From positions 1 to 57,306 of IMG/VR virus record IMGVR_UViG_3300046534_001237: a stretch of 57,306 nucleotides of DNA; one strand, 5' to 3'. Origin of the DNA: a virus. Shown here piece by piece: positions 40,560 through 48,141 of this stretch. The translations under genes were made by a program, and so were the position numbers. The notes under the pieces are model-generated. The model was given only the letters and a program-made list of their open reading frames with translations. It had not been told where the DNA came from and made no database searches. The first letter of the stretch is position 1; the number at the start of each line of letters is the position of its first letter.

Positions 40560-42785
40560 TTACTTTGCTTCTAAACCGTAATTGGCCTTTTCGCCTTCAC
40601 GACGCTTCTCTGCCAACTCGGTATAAAATGCTTTAATACTCCAGTCAGTTTTATATTTACTAATGCCATGATCGCTTCTGATCTTCTCCATCGACACTTG
40701 AGAAGTCGCTGCGGCTTTAGTCAATTCAACTTCTCGGTGAATCATCGCTATTTGACGCTCACCTTCCATGATAGTCATTTTTTCAGTAGCTTGCATTTGT
40801 GCCTGCTCGCGTTGCCAGTCAATTTTCATCTGCTCAAGCTCTTTGGTCATCTGCATTTTTTGAGCTTCTGGATCAATCGGTGGGTTATCTTTAGCTTCTT
40901 TCTCGGCTGCAGTTGCATCGGCATCAGTACGCATAACGTCATCAACTGAGACTTGCATGCCTTTGGCCATGTTCTTGAGCACACCACGCACCTTGAGCTC
41001 TTCAGGTCCACCAGGCATGCCCATTGCTGCATTAATGAATTCTTGGATATTCCTGGCTTGCATCTCACGAACTAGTAAAACTGATGTCCCTCGCGCATCG
41101 ATAGAGTAATCACCCTTAATCTCATTCTTTTTATTGAACTGCATATTCCAGTCATAGATCTTAGTTAGGAATGGAACTGTAAGATCATCATCAAAGTGTT
41201 TGACTGCTCGACGCATCATAATGTTGTTTGAAGCCATCCATAGCGCCGTACCACCTAGCGTCTTGAGCATTGCTGGCTGTTGCGTATCGGGCGACTGAGA
41301 CGCCATGTTTGCTTGCGGTACACTAGTCTCTTCATCAGCTAGCCTATGTGCCATCTCGAAGATATTAGTTAGCTCTTGCTGATTTGAATTTATCTCGAAC
41401 GTACTAAAAACCTCACTTGCTTTGATCTTTGGATCTTTACCGGTAATCCACCAGACCTTTCTTGGTGATAATGTCCATTTACCATTGGCAGGCTCTACCA
41501 GTTCTTTATTAACTACGATTTGCGGCCCGGTAGATAAACCAGCATTATCAAGAACCATTCTCCAGCTGGCATTCATGACTTTTTGTGGGTCACGCATTCT
41601 GTATGGAACGCCAAAGCCGAATATACTAGTCTCGTCCTTTTCCCAGTTAACGACGTTGTAAGGCAGCTCATTTGAATCCAGGTGATTAAGGCCTACTTTA
41701 ATCACGATACCCATACATACCCACACTACGCCTTCATATTCTTCAAGCGGGTCATCTACATCCAAGCCTTTAGCGCCACTTGCAATTAAGTCAGATTTAT
41801 CGATAGGACCATGATATTCGAGAACTTCATAACGATTGTCATGAATTGCTTGGTTGATACCGTTTATCTCTCGAAGCTCATTCAAATAATTGATCTTTGC
41901 AGCACTGGCATTAGGCGGATTCATTAAGACTTTGGCTACTTGGTTTGGTAAGAAACCAGGTTGATCGGCCAGGTTACGAAGATCACGCTTAATCATCATG
42001 TGACGTTCAAAACAGAATTCAGCTTCGTTCCATTTGGTAGCTGACATATCAGGAAAGAAGTTCCACGGATCAACCGTTGAGGCTGTCGGCTTAAATTCCT
42101 TCTCGGTGTTCATTGCCCATTCTCCACCTTCACCCATTACCCAGGCTCTGTTTGTTCTAACCTCGACCATAGGGCCCTTGATAATTCCAGTGCCTAGGGT
42201 TACTGCGTTATGTATGATCTCGCGGCATGTAGCATTGAATCTAGCTTCGGTAAGTTGATCATCAATTTCATTCTCCATTAGCAGGGCAGCTTCAACAGCC
42301 TGCTTGAGAGTTTCTTCTGCTAGATCTTTTTTCTTTAATGGCTCGCCAGTAACCGAGTCAATCGGGACAGTGCCATCGGATAGTAGTAATTCTGTTTCAT
42401 CGGTTAGCGCTTTGGCTAGGCTGGGCACTGGTGTTGGCTTAATTCCCCAGTTTCTATCATCGGTGGGTAATACTAAATCACTCCATTTTGATTCAGCTGT
42501 ATTGGCTTTGGCTCTGGTTAGATTGACGAAGATACGGCTTTTTTTAGTCTTACCGTCTCCTTTGATATCCCTTTCTGTTTCGGCATCATAAACGCCATTG
42601 TAATGCCTGAGATCATCAAGCCATCGACGTTCGATTTGTTCTTTTAGTCCAACTTGCTTATCAAATTTAGTTTGTAAGCCTGTGCCGAACACCTGAATCT
42701 TTTCTTCCAACTGCATTGCAGCTTCTTCGGAATTGAGATTATCTTCAATCTCGTCTGTCATCTCGACAGTCGCATTTTCTTGCAT
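40560..42785 (-). CDS. Portal protein
   Basis: 741 residues, in the size range of podovirus portals. ERRWLDDLRHYNGVYDAETE near the N-terminus, the MIKRDLRNLADQPGFLP region, VVNWEKDETSIFGFGVPYRM and the C-terminal helix-rich barrel (KELEQMKIDWQREQAQMQAT) are typical. It forms the dodecameric DNA channel to which terminase docks. It is placed before scaffold and capsid genes; a promoter candidate lies upstream (42821-42848). Confidence 0.88.
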   Translation of the reverse strand: MQENATVEMTDEIEDNLNSEEAAMQLEEKIQVFGTGLQTKFDKQVGLKEQIERRWLDDLRHYNGVYDAETERDIKGDGKTKKSRIFVNLTRAKANTAESKWSDLVLPTDDRNWGIKPTPVPSLAKALTDETELLLSDGTVPIDSVTGEPLKKKDLAEETLKQAVEAALLMENEIDDQLTEARFNATCREIIHNAVTLGTGIIKGPMVEVRTNRAWVMGEGGEWAMNTEKEFKPTASTVDPWNFFPDMSATKWNEAEFCFERHMMIKRDLRNLADQPGFLPNQVAKVLMNPPNASAAKINYLNELREINGINQAIHDNRYEVLEYHGPIDKSDLIASGAKGLDVDDPLEEYEGVVWVCMGIVIKVGLNHLDSNELPYNVVNWEKDETSIFGFGVPYRMRDPQKVMNASWRMVLDNAGLSTGPQIVVNKELVEPANGKWTLSPRKVWWITGKDPKIKASEVFSTFEINSNQQELTNIFEMAHRLADEETSVPQANMASQSPDTQQPAMLKTLGGTALWMASNNIMMRRAVKHFDDDLTVPFLTKIYDWNMQFNKKNEIKGDYSIDARGTSVLLVREMQARNIQEFINAAMGMPGGPEELKVRGVLKNMAKGMQVSVDDVMRTDADATAAEKEAKDNPPIDPEAQKMQMTKELEQMKIDWQREQAQMQATEKMTIMEGERQIAMIHREVELTKAAATSQVSMEKIRSDHGISKYKTDWSIKAFYTELAEKRREGEKANYGLEAK

Positions 42786-42820
42786 GGTTAGTTACCAGAG
42801 TAGATGAAACTTATGTGCGT

Positions 42821-42848
42821 AATATACGCCAGTCTCGAATTAAGGTAA
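42821..42848 (-). promoter_or_regulatory. Candidate promoter for the portal/head operon
   Basis: On the minus strand TTACCT (42843-42848), 16 nt and TATATT (42821-42826). The -10 lies inside the palindrome GCGTA-ATA-TACGC (42817-42829). Weak -35, so tentative. Confidence 0.35.
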
Positions 42849-42869
42849 ATACTAGCTGATTTTGCCCTT

Positions 42870-43124
42870 CTATAGCGGCACATAGTTTAGAAGCTTATGG
42901 TCACCATCTGATAAATTATCTTCGGTAAGCAATGTAAAGCATGTGTCATTACCTAAATTCATCATGTGAGTGGTTTGGTGGCAATACCTATGTCCATCAA
43001 GCCATGGAAGAATACCATTATCTCTATGAGTCAGCCCAGTGCCTGCAAAGTGTTTCAATAGCATTTTACATCCACCACAACCTTTGCATTTAATAAACAG
43101 TCTATCGTCTGCCATATTGCTCAC
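42870..43124 (-). CDS. Small cysteine-rich protein
   Basis: 84 residues. KCKGCGGCKMLLKHFAG and later HRYCHQTTHMM, then CFTLL, give a possible zinc site (CxGCGGC plus C/H). Start ATG 43124 has GAAAGG upstream. It follows a small hairpin (GCGC..GCGC). Function unknown. Confidence 0.6.
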   Translation of the reverse strand: MSNMADDRLFIKCKGCGGCKMLLKHFAGTGLTHRDNGILPWLDGHRYCHQTTHMMNLGNDTCFTLLTEDNLSDGDHKLLNYVPL

Positions 43125-43146
43125 CTTTCTCGGTTAGTGCGCCCTG

Positions 43147-43350
43147 TTATGCGCTCAATTCGGATAAATTACAAACATATCTTTCCCCAGCACCGTTACC
43201 TTTGATTGGTGTAACGACAGCACAAGAACCTTGATTGTATATTTCAAGCAACACTACTTTCCTATTTCCCGATCTAGGGTTTTTTGTAGCACCTTCAAAC
43301 AACCAATTACAGCCATGCGGCAAGTGGATCACTTTATCTCCGATAATCAC
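43147..43350 (-). CDS. Small hypothetical protein (67 aa)
   Basis: Reads as a small beta-barrel (IIGDKVIHLPHGCNWLFEGA, then RKVVLLEIYNQGSCAVVTPI). The initiation site is good (CAGGAG before the start) and a hairpin (GCGCC..GGCGC, 43368-43388) lies just upstream. Unrecognised family; sits with two other small genes between the terminase/moron block and portal. Confidence 0.6.
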   Translation of the reverse strand: MIIGDKVIHLPHGCNWLFEGATKNPRSGNRKVVLLEIYNQGSCAVVTPIKGNGAGERYVCNLSELSA

Positions 43351-43395
43351 TTATGTCTCCTGTGATTGCGCCCTATGGTAGCGGCGCTGGTTAGA

Positions 43396-43590
43396 TTACT
43401 GTTTCATTCGGTCAGGGTTATCGTTACGGAAATCTTGGAATTCCTTAACACTGGCTCTAACCTTCGCTTTGCGGGTAGGATCGGTCACCAAAGTTAAGTA
43501 ATAAGCAATGACCGGCTCAGCAAGCAAGTCATCTCCACTTAGAACAAAATAAGGTGCTTCGTCTTTTTTTACTGCCTTTTTTCTAGCCAT
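43396..43590 (-). CDS. Small basic hypothetical protein (64 aa)
   Basis: Basic N-terminus MARKKAVKKDEA, then LLAEPVIAYYLTLVTDP and a charged helix with an EFQDFRNDNPDRMKQ end. The size and the helix resemble small phage DNA-associated or head-filling proteins, but no family is recognised. It begins 22 nt after the terminator stem at 43621-43640. Confidence 0.55.
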   Translation of the reverse strand: MARKKAVKKDEAPYFVLSGDDLLAEPVIAYYLTLVTDPTRKAKVRASVKEFQDFRNDNPDRMKQ

Positions 43591-43611
43591 GATCTTGTCT
43601 CGGTTATTGAT

Positions 43612-43643
43612 TAAAAAAAAGCCCGGATCAACTCCGGGCTTTC
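43612..43643 (-). terminator. Strong terminator of the secreted-protein gene
   Basis: On the minus strand a perfect 7-bp stem GCCCGGA-GTTGAT-TCCGGGC (short loop) is followed by eight to nine T (43612-43620). It isolates the upstream signal-peptide gene from the portal operon. Confidence 0.88.
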
Positions 43644-43665
43644 ATATTGCTGTTTTGCTTAAGCC

Positions 43666-44007
43666 TTAGTGGCTATTGTATAACAGTCGCCTTTTACCTA
43701 TATTATGTCGGTGATCAAAGTAATGACCAGCATACGCGACAATCTTGTAGGGCGGCTTAGGCTTGGTCTTTGTAGTAGCAATTTCAATAAAATCTACAGC
43801 TCCTTCAGGTTTAATAAAGTGAAGATCAGAGCCACCACCGAGACTTACCGTTTTTAATTCGATTTGATTGCCGGTATCCATAACACTAAATTGACTGTCG
43901 GAATTACTCCAACCGATCTCCGTCGATACACTTGCCTGAGCTATACCCACAAACGCCATGCTAAATACTGCAATCATCCAAATTAAACTTCGGGTCAAAA
44001 TTTTCAT
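43666..44007 (-). CDS. Secreted/periplasmic protein with signal peptide, moron-like
   Basis: 113 residues. A Sec-type signal peptide is visible: MKILTRS, hydrophobic IWMIAVFSMAFVGIA and cleavage site AQA-S at about residue 25. The mature part (about 88 residues) is beta-rich with HFIKPEGAVDFIEIA and a basic C-terminus (HNIGKRRLLYNSH). It has its own promoter (44065-44093), a GGAG ribosome site and its own terminator, so it is an independent unit between terminase and portal genes. That layout is typical of genes that alter the host cell surface. No family recognised. Confidence 0.72.
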   Translation of the reverse strand: MKILTRSLIWMIAVFSMAFVGIAQASVSTEIGWSNSDSQFSVMDTGNQIELKTVSLGGGSDLHFIKPEGAVDFIEIATTKTKPKPPYKIVAYAGHYFDHRHNIGKRRLLYNSH

Positions 44008-44064
44008 GCTTACTCCGTCATTGGTTAACGATCAAACTCTAACTTACCTTTTACAAGGAATTTT

Positions 44065-44093
44065 AGTATAGACCTATGATTGCTTCAAATCAA
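44065..44093 (-). promoter_or_regulatory. Sigma70-type promoter of the secreted-protein gene
   Basis: Minus strand: TTGATT (44088-44093), 17-nt spacer, TATACT (44065-44070). It overlaps the end of the terminase nuclease gene and gives a leader of about 50 nt. Confidence 0.55.
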
Positions 44094-44818
44094 ACGCCAT
44101 AGTCAACATCACTGTCTCTCAGACCTCGGTTAATAATTGGCTTTGTGATCATGAAGTCAGTACGACTTGATTCGATAACCAGATAGCGAGTGGCATCCAT
44201 CAAGTGATCATTGGCTTTAACTACGTGACCTTTTTCATCGCGTCGATAGATACGAAACTCAGCAAACCAGTTCTCTAATGACTTGAATACCCTGAGTCGA
44301 CCAGTAGAGAGTCTTTGCCACACGTCATAAAGACCAGCTTCAACAGCATTAATAGCTGGCTGGATCTCTAAGCCTAGATCAATGTAATTTCGCATTAGCT
44401 GCTCACCGTCCTTTTGACCTCTGCCCCTCGCTGCTGGGTCGATTCGGCCTGGTATCCACTTACCTCTAGCCTGAATGCCCGAGGCATGGATAACTGGCTC
44501 TGCTTGTCCCTTGTAATGTTCGGAATACAAGTAAAGAACGTCATTATCTCGATCTAGCGCACCAAATATCGCAGCTGTTTTATTCCAGCCAACATCAAAG
44601 CCATAACCTTTGGGCCAATGCTTAGGTAGCTGAAAGTCTGCAATGGCTATCTCTGACTCAGGTACCGGGTAGATAGCGCCAGCACCGAGTGAAGGAGTAC
44701 CTTTAGATCTAGCGTCACGCTGATACGGCGGGATTGAAGCGTAAAGAGCTTCTTTCTCTTTCTCGCCTAAATGTGGCACATCATCCCATCCAAGCATTGT
44801 TTGGTGTTTAGCCATCAT
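44090..44818 (-). CDS. terL: Large terminase, nuclease domain (separate polypeptide)
   Basis: 242 residues. WDDVPHLGEKEKEALYASIP with PYQRDARSKG is the usual sequence just after the ATPase domain in this terminase family. The RNase H-like nuclease follows: FDVGWNK (D75), GRIDPAARGRG (D127) and NDHLMDATRY (D204/D208). It has its own start (ATG 44818 or 44815) and ribosome site GCGGAA, overlapping the previous small gene by 11 bases. The ATPase domain is encoded separately at 45377-46087. The two parts would cut and package concatemeric DNA as a two-chain enzyme. Confidence 0.85.
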   Translation of the reverse strand: MMAKHQTMLGWDDVPHLGEKEKEALYASIPPYQRDARSKGTPSLGAGAIYPVPESEIAIADFQLPKHWPKGYGFDVGWNKTAAIFGALDRDNDVLYLYSEHYKGQAEPVIHASGIQARGKWIPGRIDPAARGRGQKDGEQLMRNYIDLGLEIQPAINAVEAGLYDVWQRLSTGRLRVFKSLENWFAEFRIYRRDEKGHVVKANDHLMDATRYLVIESSRTDFMITKPIINRGLRDSDVDYGV

Positions 44819-45095
44819 TTAATTCCGCTATCTTAATGTTATCTTGTAATAACACCCACTTCATTCCCCGCCAACCACCAGCAAGCTCGACACCCGGTAC
44901 ACGCGCTAAAGTTAACTTATTTTTATTCAGAATAGTTTTTAGCCCTTCATTTATAGCCTTATCCCTACTCACTGAGCGAGGGCTTTTGATAGTTAAATTA
45001 CGCCATAACTCGAATTTATTTTTCTGTAATTTAATGTAAGGCTCAATCCACTCAAAAAGTGAGGCATCTTGCCGAATAAGCTGGTTTTCACTCAT
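44808..45095 (-). CDS. Small hypothetical protein inserted in the terminase gene (95 aa)
   Basis: Charged, helical (FEWIEPYIKLQKNKFELWRN, then NKNKLTLARVPGVELAGGWR). It ends overlapping the start of the terminase nuclease ORF and begins 5 nt after the 85-residue gene. No endonuclease motif is visible. It may have entered as a cargo gene, or may help to assemble the two terminase halves. Unrecognised. Confidence 0.55.
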   Translation of the reverse strand: MSENQLIRQDASLFEWIEPYIKLQKNKFELWRNLTIKSPRSVSRDKAINEGLKTILNKNKLTLARVPGVELAGGWRGMKWVLLQDNIKIAELNDG

Positions 45096-45100
45096 GATAC

Positions 45101-45358
45101 TTAGCGGCTCCTAGACAATGCGCTCAAGGCATTAACAAGCGCTTCAATCGGAAAGTCGCCACTGTGGTAAAGGCCATCAATTTTATTAAAGTAAACCACC
45201 TTAACTCTCACTCCTGCAACTGGATAATTACTGTAGATTTCAGTAATCACACACATATTACCTAGTATATCGATTTGCGATCCTACTGGGTAACTAATAA
45301 GATACGCATGCACTTCGAGTCGAACCTGCTTTAAAATCTCTCTTTCGTCCTCAGTCAT
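45101..45358 (-). CDS. Small hypothetical protein inserted in the terminase gene (85 aa)
   Basis: Starts MTEDEREILKQVRLEVHAYL then YPVGSQIDILGNMCVITEIY, a helix plus small beta-barrel pattern. GGAGTAAATATT precedes the ATG. It lies between the ATPase and nuclease halves of the terminase, in the same phase as both but separated by stops, so this is not an intein. Unrecognised family. Confidence 0.55.
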   Translation of the reverse strand: MTEDEREILKQVRLEVHAYLISYPVGSQIDILGNMCVITEIYSNYPVAGVRVKVVYFNKIDGLYHSGDFPIEALVNALSALSRSR

Positions 45359-45376
45359 AATATTTACTCCAGTTAA

Positions 45377-46087
45377 TTAAACCTCGGGCGCTTTTCCGCC
45401 TGGTAGAAATGATAGAACCACGTCAGAAAGTCCTGATAGTGGCGTGAACGTGTTTATAATAACTCCTTTCGTAGTCATCAATCGAAGTATCTCTTCTGCG
45501 TAAACGTCCATGCCGGGTTCTTCATCGTTCCATATCCAGTCTTTAGATGTTCCTTGGAATGATTTACGCTTCTGGTCATAGGTTTTAAGGCCGATGTAAC
45601 TTGTTCTGTTGCTGGGTTCATGCCTGACGTAAATATCCTTTACCGCATCAGGTACACCAGTTCGAGGTGTTGTTCGAATAATTGCATCAGCTGGTATCAT
45701 GCCAGTTCCCATATCTGATCTGGGACCAAGCAACTCAAGCTGGATGATGTCTCGAACCGTCTCACTCGTATCGCCAGCGCACCAACCGTTTGTTGGACCG
45801 TCAAATACTCTGCCTTCCCACCAGTCTGGATAGACACCTGTAGTCCAGCATTTAACGCAGTATGCGCCGGCAATCGTCTTACCGACCCGGTTACCTGCGA
45901 TTAGAGCCACTTCGCAGATATCATCTCGATCAAGATTAGTGTTACGAAAGAAATCCAAGTGCTTAGCGTAGAGCTCGCGGCGTAGTGGTCCTTCATCGGG
46001 AAACCATCGCAACCAAGCGCTACGGCTCTCTCGATAGATTCGCTCTTCCATGAGTTGTATGTATTGAATTTTTTCTTCGCGGGTCAT
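45377..46087 (-). CDS. terL: Large terminase, ATPase domain (separate polypeptide)
   Basis: 236 residues. Walker A AGNRVGKT (64-71), Walker B WIWNDEEP (184-191) and coupling motif NTFTPLSG (about 213-220) are intact. The chain stops at PGGKAPEV where related terminases continue through a linker into the nuclease (found at 44090-44818). All motifs needed for ATP-driven packaging are here, and no nuclease residues are. The split falls exactly in the interdomain linker. Confidence 0.87.
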   Translation of the reverse strand: MTREEKIQYIQLMEERIYRESRSAWLRWFPDEGPLRRELYAKHLDFFRNTNLDRDDICEVALIAGNRVGKTIAGAYCVKCWTTGVYPDWWEGRVFDGPTNGWCAGDTSETVRDIIQLELLGPRSDMGTGMIPADAIIRTTPRTGVPDAVKDIYVRHEPSNRTSYIGLKTYDQKRKSFQGTSKDWIWNDEEPGMDVYAEEILRLMTTKGVIINTFTPLSGLSDVVLSFLPGGKAPEV

Positions 46088-46106
46088 GTTTCACTTTAAA
46101 CCAGTG

Positions 46107-46346
46107 TTATATTTTCAACGCTCGCTTAACAACTCTCTTCCATGCCGGTAATGTCTTTTCGCTAACATACTGCCTTCCATACGGATGTCCGTCGACAGCA
46201 GTAACAACAACCTCAACATTAACTACACAACCGCCGACATTGATCACAACTTCACACCAATGTTCCATAGATTCATCCATTAATACAATATCCATGGCGA
46301 GTTCTTCTAGGATAAGTGGCTTGCCTGAACCTTTTAAACCTTTCAT
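46107..46346 (-). CDS. Small hypothetical protein (79 aa)
   Basis: V-rich beta segment (EVVINVGGCVVNVEVVVTAV) between a helical N-terminus and a basic C-terminus (AWKRVVKRALKI). It lies 19 nt before the terminase ATPase gene. Unrecognised. Confidence 0.5.
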   Translation of the reverse strand: MKGLKGSGKPLILEELAMDIVLMDESMEHWCEVVINVGGCVVNVEVVVTAVDGHPYGRQYVSEKTLPAWKRVVKRALKI

Positions 46347-46406
46347 ATCAATCTCTAATTAAAAAAACTGCAACCAAACGGATAATACAACCTGTTGTTG
46401 CTGGGG

Positions 46407-46669
46407 TTAAGTTTCTAAACACTTTTCTAAATCCTTGCCCTTTTCCGCCTCAAACATTCTCACTAAATTCTCAACTTCGCGAACAGGAGTAAAGTCACCA
46501 GTATCAACAAAGTACCAATCTGAACCAGAAACCATATAGATTTGTTTAGTCTCAGTCTTTTTACACTGAAGAAACCCATCTTGTCTGTGACATCGACCGT
46601 AGCTTTAAAGCGCCAATTGAGGGCGTTCTTGCCGCATACACTTACCAGCTTGAAATTACTAATTTTCAT
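46407..46669 (-). pseudogene. Frameshifted (or programmed -1 frameshift) small conserved phage protein
   Basis: The start reads MKISNFKLVSVCGKNALNWR, then FKATVDVTDKMGFFSVK; after a run of five A (46558-46562 on the minus strand) the -1 frame continues KTETKQIYMVSGSDWYFVDT, then PVREVENLVRMFEAEKGK, ending TAA 46407-46409. Together they match a known small phage protein layout (a GFxxxKKTETRxIY centre). The unshifted frame ends after a misleading hydrophobic tail. Either one A was lost (assembly or mutation) or the ribosome slips on the A run. Function of the family unknown. Confidence 0.65.
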
Positions 46670-46838
46670 TCTTTTCTCCTGTGATCATTATTCTATAAAC
46701 TGCAATCCAATCACCATCTTTTAATTTGTATCTACCGCAATCTTTGCATTCAAGAGTCAGTAATTTTCTCTTATAGTAAAGACTGACGTTACTGGTGTCT
46801 TTATGCTCGCACATTGAAACAAGGCTTAGATTACTCAT
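46659..46838 (-). CDS. Small protein with CxxH/CxxC-like residues (59 aa)
   Basis: ATG 46838, stop TAG 46659-46661, overlapping both neighbours. LVSMCEHKDTSNVSLYYKRK, then TLECKDCGRYKLKDGDW looks like a small zinc-ribbon domain (C..H, C-x-x-C). It ends inside the start of the frameshifted gene. Unrecognised. Confidence 0.6.
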   Translation of the reverse strand: MSNLSLVSMCEHKDTSNVSLYYKRKLLTLECKDCGRYKLKDGDWIAVYRIMITGEKNEN

Positions 46839-47044
46839 AATTCCTCCACATCGATGTTAACTCGATCAAATGGGCAACCAGGCTCGTCATAAACCCAGAC
46901 AACCAGCATCACTTTGAAATAATGTACATGCCCTTTCCAAAGCAATCGAACTTCATCACCCTCTCTAGGGACAGCAGAAACCATCTTCTTGATCATAACT
47001 TGATCATCTGAGTTATCGATAATATGAATTAAGATATTACTCAT
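46835..47044 (-). CDS. Small hypothetical protein (69 aa)
   Basis: Beta-barrel-like: ILIHIIDNSDDQVMIKKMVS then PREGDEVRLLWKGHVHYFKV. Start overlaps the terS stop (ATGA). Unrecognised; cotranscribed with terS. Confidence 0.6.
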   Translation of the reverse strand: MSNILIHIIDNSDDQVMIKKMVSAVPREGDEVRLLWKGHVHYFKVMLVVWVYDEPGCPFDRVNIDVEEL

Positions 47045-47679
47045 AGCTTACCAACCTTTTGCTGAAGAATGATGATCTGAGCGTCAAGGTTACTATCGCT
47101 CGTATCCCTTAAATGCACCTCGCCACCTAAGTTAACATTGTCAGTGAACATGGCATGGTGCTTACCGATGAGCTCAAGCCGCTTAACACGGTCTGATAGC
47201 TTTATCTCGGTAACTACGCCATTGGGCACCTTCTGGCCATCTATGTATTCATGCTCCTGCTTCGTTTTAACACCTGTGACTAACCCAGTACGCCACACAA
47301 TCGGCCAATCGTGAATAGGTTTCAAACTGCCCAACTTATCGTATAAGTCAGCGATATCGGCAATAGCTTCGCCGTGTAGAGCTTTAAGGACCCACTCGGC
47401 ACTTGTCTCGACATTCTTCTCGCGATTATTCATAGCTTCGAAGATAGCCTGGACTACGTGAGGTTTCTGAAGGTTCTCGTAACCTATAGCAGATGCTGTC
47501 TTTTTACTATAACCCGCTCGAATAGCTGATTGAGTAGCATTGAAGTCGACCAGGTATTCTCTAACAAAAAGCCTTTGCTTTGGCATCAGCTTTTGATCTG
47601 TCGAAAGAGTGGTCTTTTTGACTGGCGATTTCTTTACCGGTGCCTTTTTAACGGCTGGTTTCTTATTTTTTTTTGGCAT
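47041..47679 (-). CDS. terS: Small terminase subunit
   Basis: 212 residues. A lysine-rich N-terminus (KKAPVKKSPVKKTTL) precedes the terminase small-subunit DNA-binding pattern KQRLFVREYLVDFNATQSAI with RAGYSKKTASAIGYENLQKP. The C-terminal half has the helical oligomerisation region (EWVLKALHGEAIADIADLYD, LSDRVKRLELIGKHH). It recognises packaging DNA and delivers it to the large subunit, about 1 kb downstream. Confidence 0.87.
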   Translation of the reverse strand: MPKKNKKPAVKKAPVKKSPVKKTTLSTDQKLMPKQRLFVREYLVDFNATQSAIRAGYSKKTASAIGYENLQKPHVVQAIFEAMNNREKNVETSAEWVLKALHGEAIADIADLYDKLGSLKPIHDWPIVWRTGLVTGVKTKQEHEYIDGQKVPNGVVTEIKLSDRVKRLELIGKHHAMFTDNVNLGGEVHLRDTSDSNLDAQIIILQQKVGKL

Positions 47680-47684
47680 AGCTT

Positions 47685-47888
47685 TTAATTACCAATAAAC
47701 AGGTATTTACTAGTGGTTATTCCAATGTGTTTTCGGTCATCATCACTAGTGGTATAAATTGAGCGGTTTTCCTCATTAGGGGGAAAAACACCATAATCTG
47801 ATGACGAGTTAGTAACACAGACAACATCAATATCACCTTCCTTCCCATATATTTGAGCGAGGTCATTAATTAACTCACTTATTTTCAT
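47685..47888 (-). CDS. Small hypothetical protein (67 aa)
   Basis: MKISELINDLAQIYGKEGDI then DVVCVTNSSSDYGVFPP, a pattern often seen in small phage proteins with an N-terminal helix followed by strands. Preceded by hairpin 47900-47918 and GAGG. Unrecognised. Confidence 0.6.
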   Translation of the reverse strand: MKISELINDLAQIYGKEGDIDVVCVTNSSSDYGVFPPNEENRSIYTTSDDDRKHIGITTSKYLFIGN

Positions 47889-47899
47889 AGTATTACCTC

Positions 47900-47918
47900 T
47901 GCGGCCATTAAGGCGGCA
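47900..47918 (-). promoter_or_regulatory. Hairpin at the ribosome site of the 67-aa gene
   Basis: TGCCGCC-TTAAT-GGCCGCA with one mismatch, directly before GAGG. The same layout occurs at 48149-48167 and 48363-48380. Confidence 0.5.
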
Positions 47919-47922
47919 TTAC

Positions 47923-48138
47923 TTAATCGTTATCTTCATCTATGTCGACAACTGTGCGTAATATTTCAGCGCAGTTCATTCCAACCCTAGACCTGTCGAA
48001 CTCTCGCAGCTCACCAATCGTAGCTGATGTCTTGCCTTGCTTTTTTAAGTGAGCAGAAAACTCCCTGGCTAGATTAGCTACATGCCTACAGCTTGTGTCA
48101 GTTACAAAATCTTCTTCTTTTAAAACTTTATTAGTCAT
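47923..48138 (-). CDS. Small protein, tandem paralogue 2 (71 aa)
   Basis: VLKEEDFVTDTSCRHVANLA then REFSAHLKKQGKTSATIGEL aligns with the upstream neighbour (48142-48351): both have LKE-x-EDFVTD-x-x-CR and a HLK-x-x-GK block. A local duplication is likely. Helical; probably a small DNA- or protein-binding factor. Function unknown. Confidence 0.65.
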   Translation of the reverse strand: MTNKVLKEEDFVTDTSCRHVANLAREFSAHLKKQGKTSATIGELREFDRSRVGMNCAEILRTVVDIDEDND

Positions 48139-48141
48139 GAC

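Noticed and set aside
44819-45376. Intein or homing-nuclease insertion in the terminase
   Set aside because: Stop codons separate the pieces, the nuclease half has its own start, and neither inserted gene has LAGLIDADG, HNH or GIY-YIG motifs.
46463-46669. Intact 68-residue protein with a hydrophobic tail
   Set aside because: The hydrophobic end comes from reading on in frame 0 after the A5 run; the -1 frame continues as conserved protein sequence, so the 68-residue product is probably not the real one.
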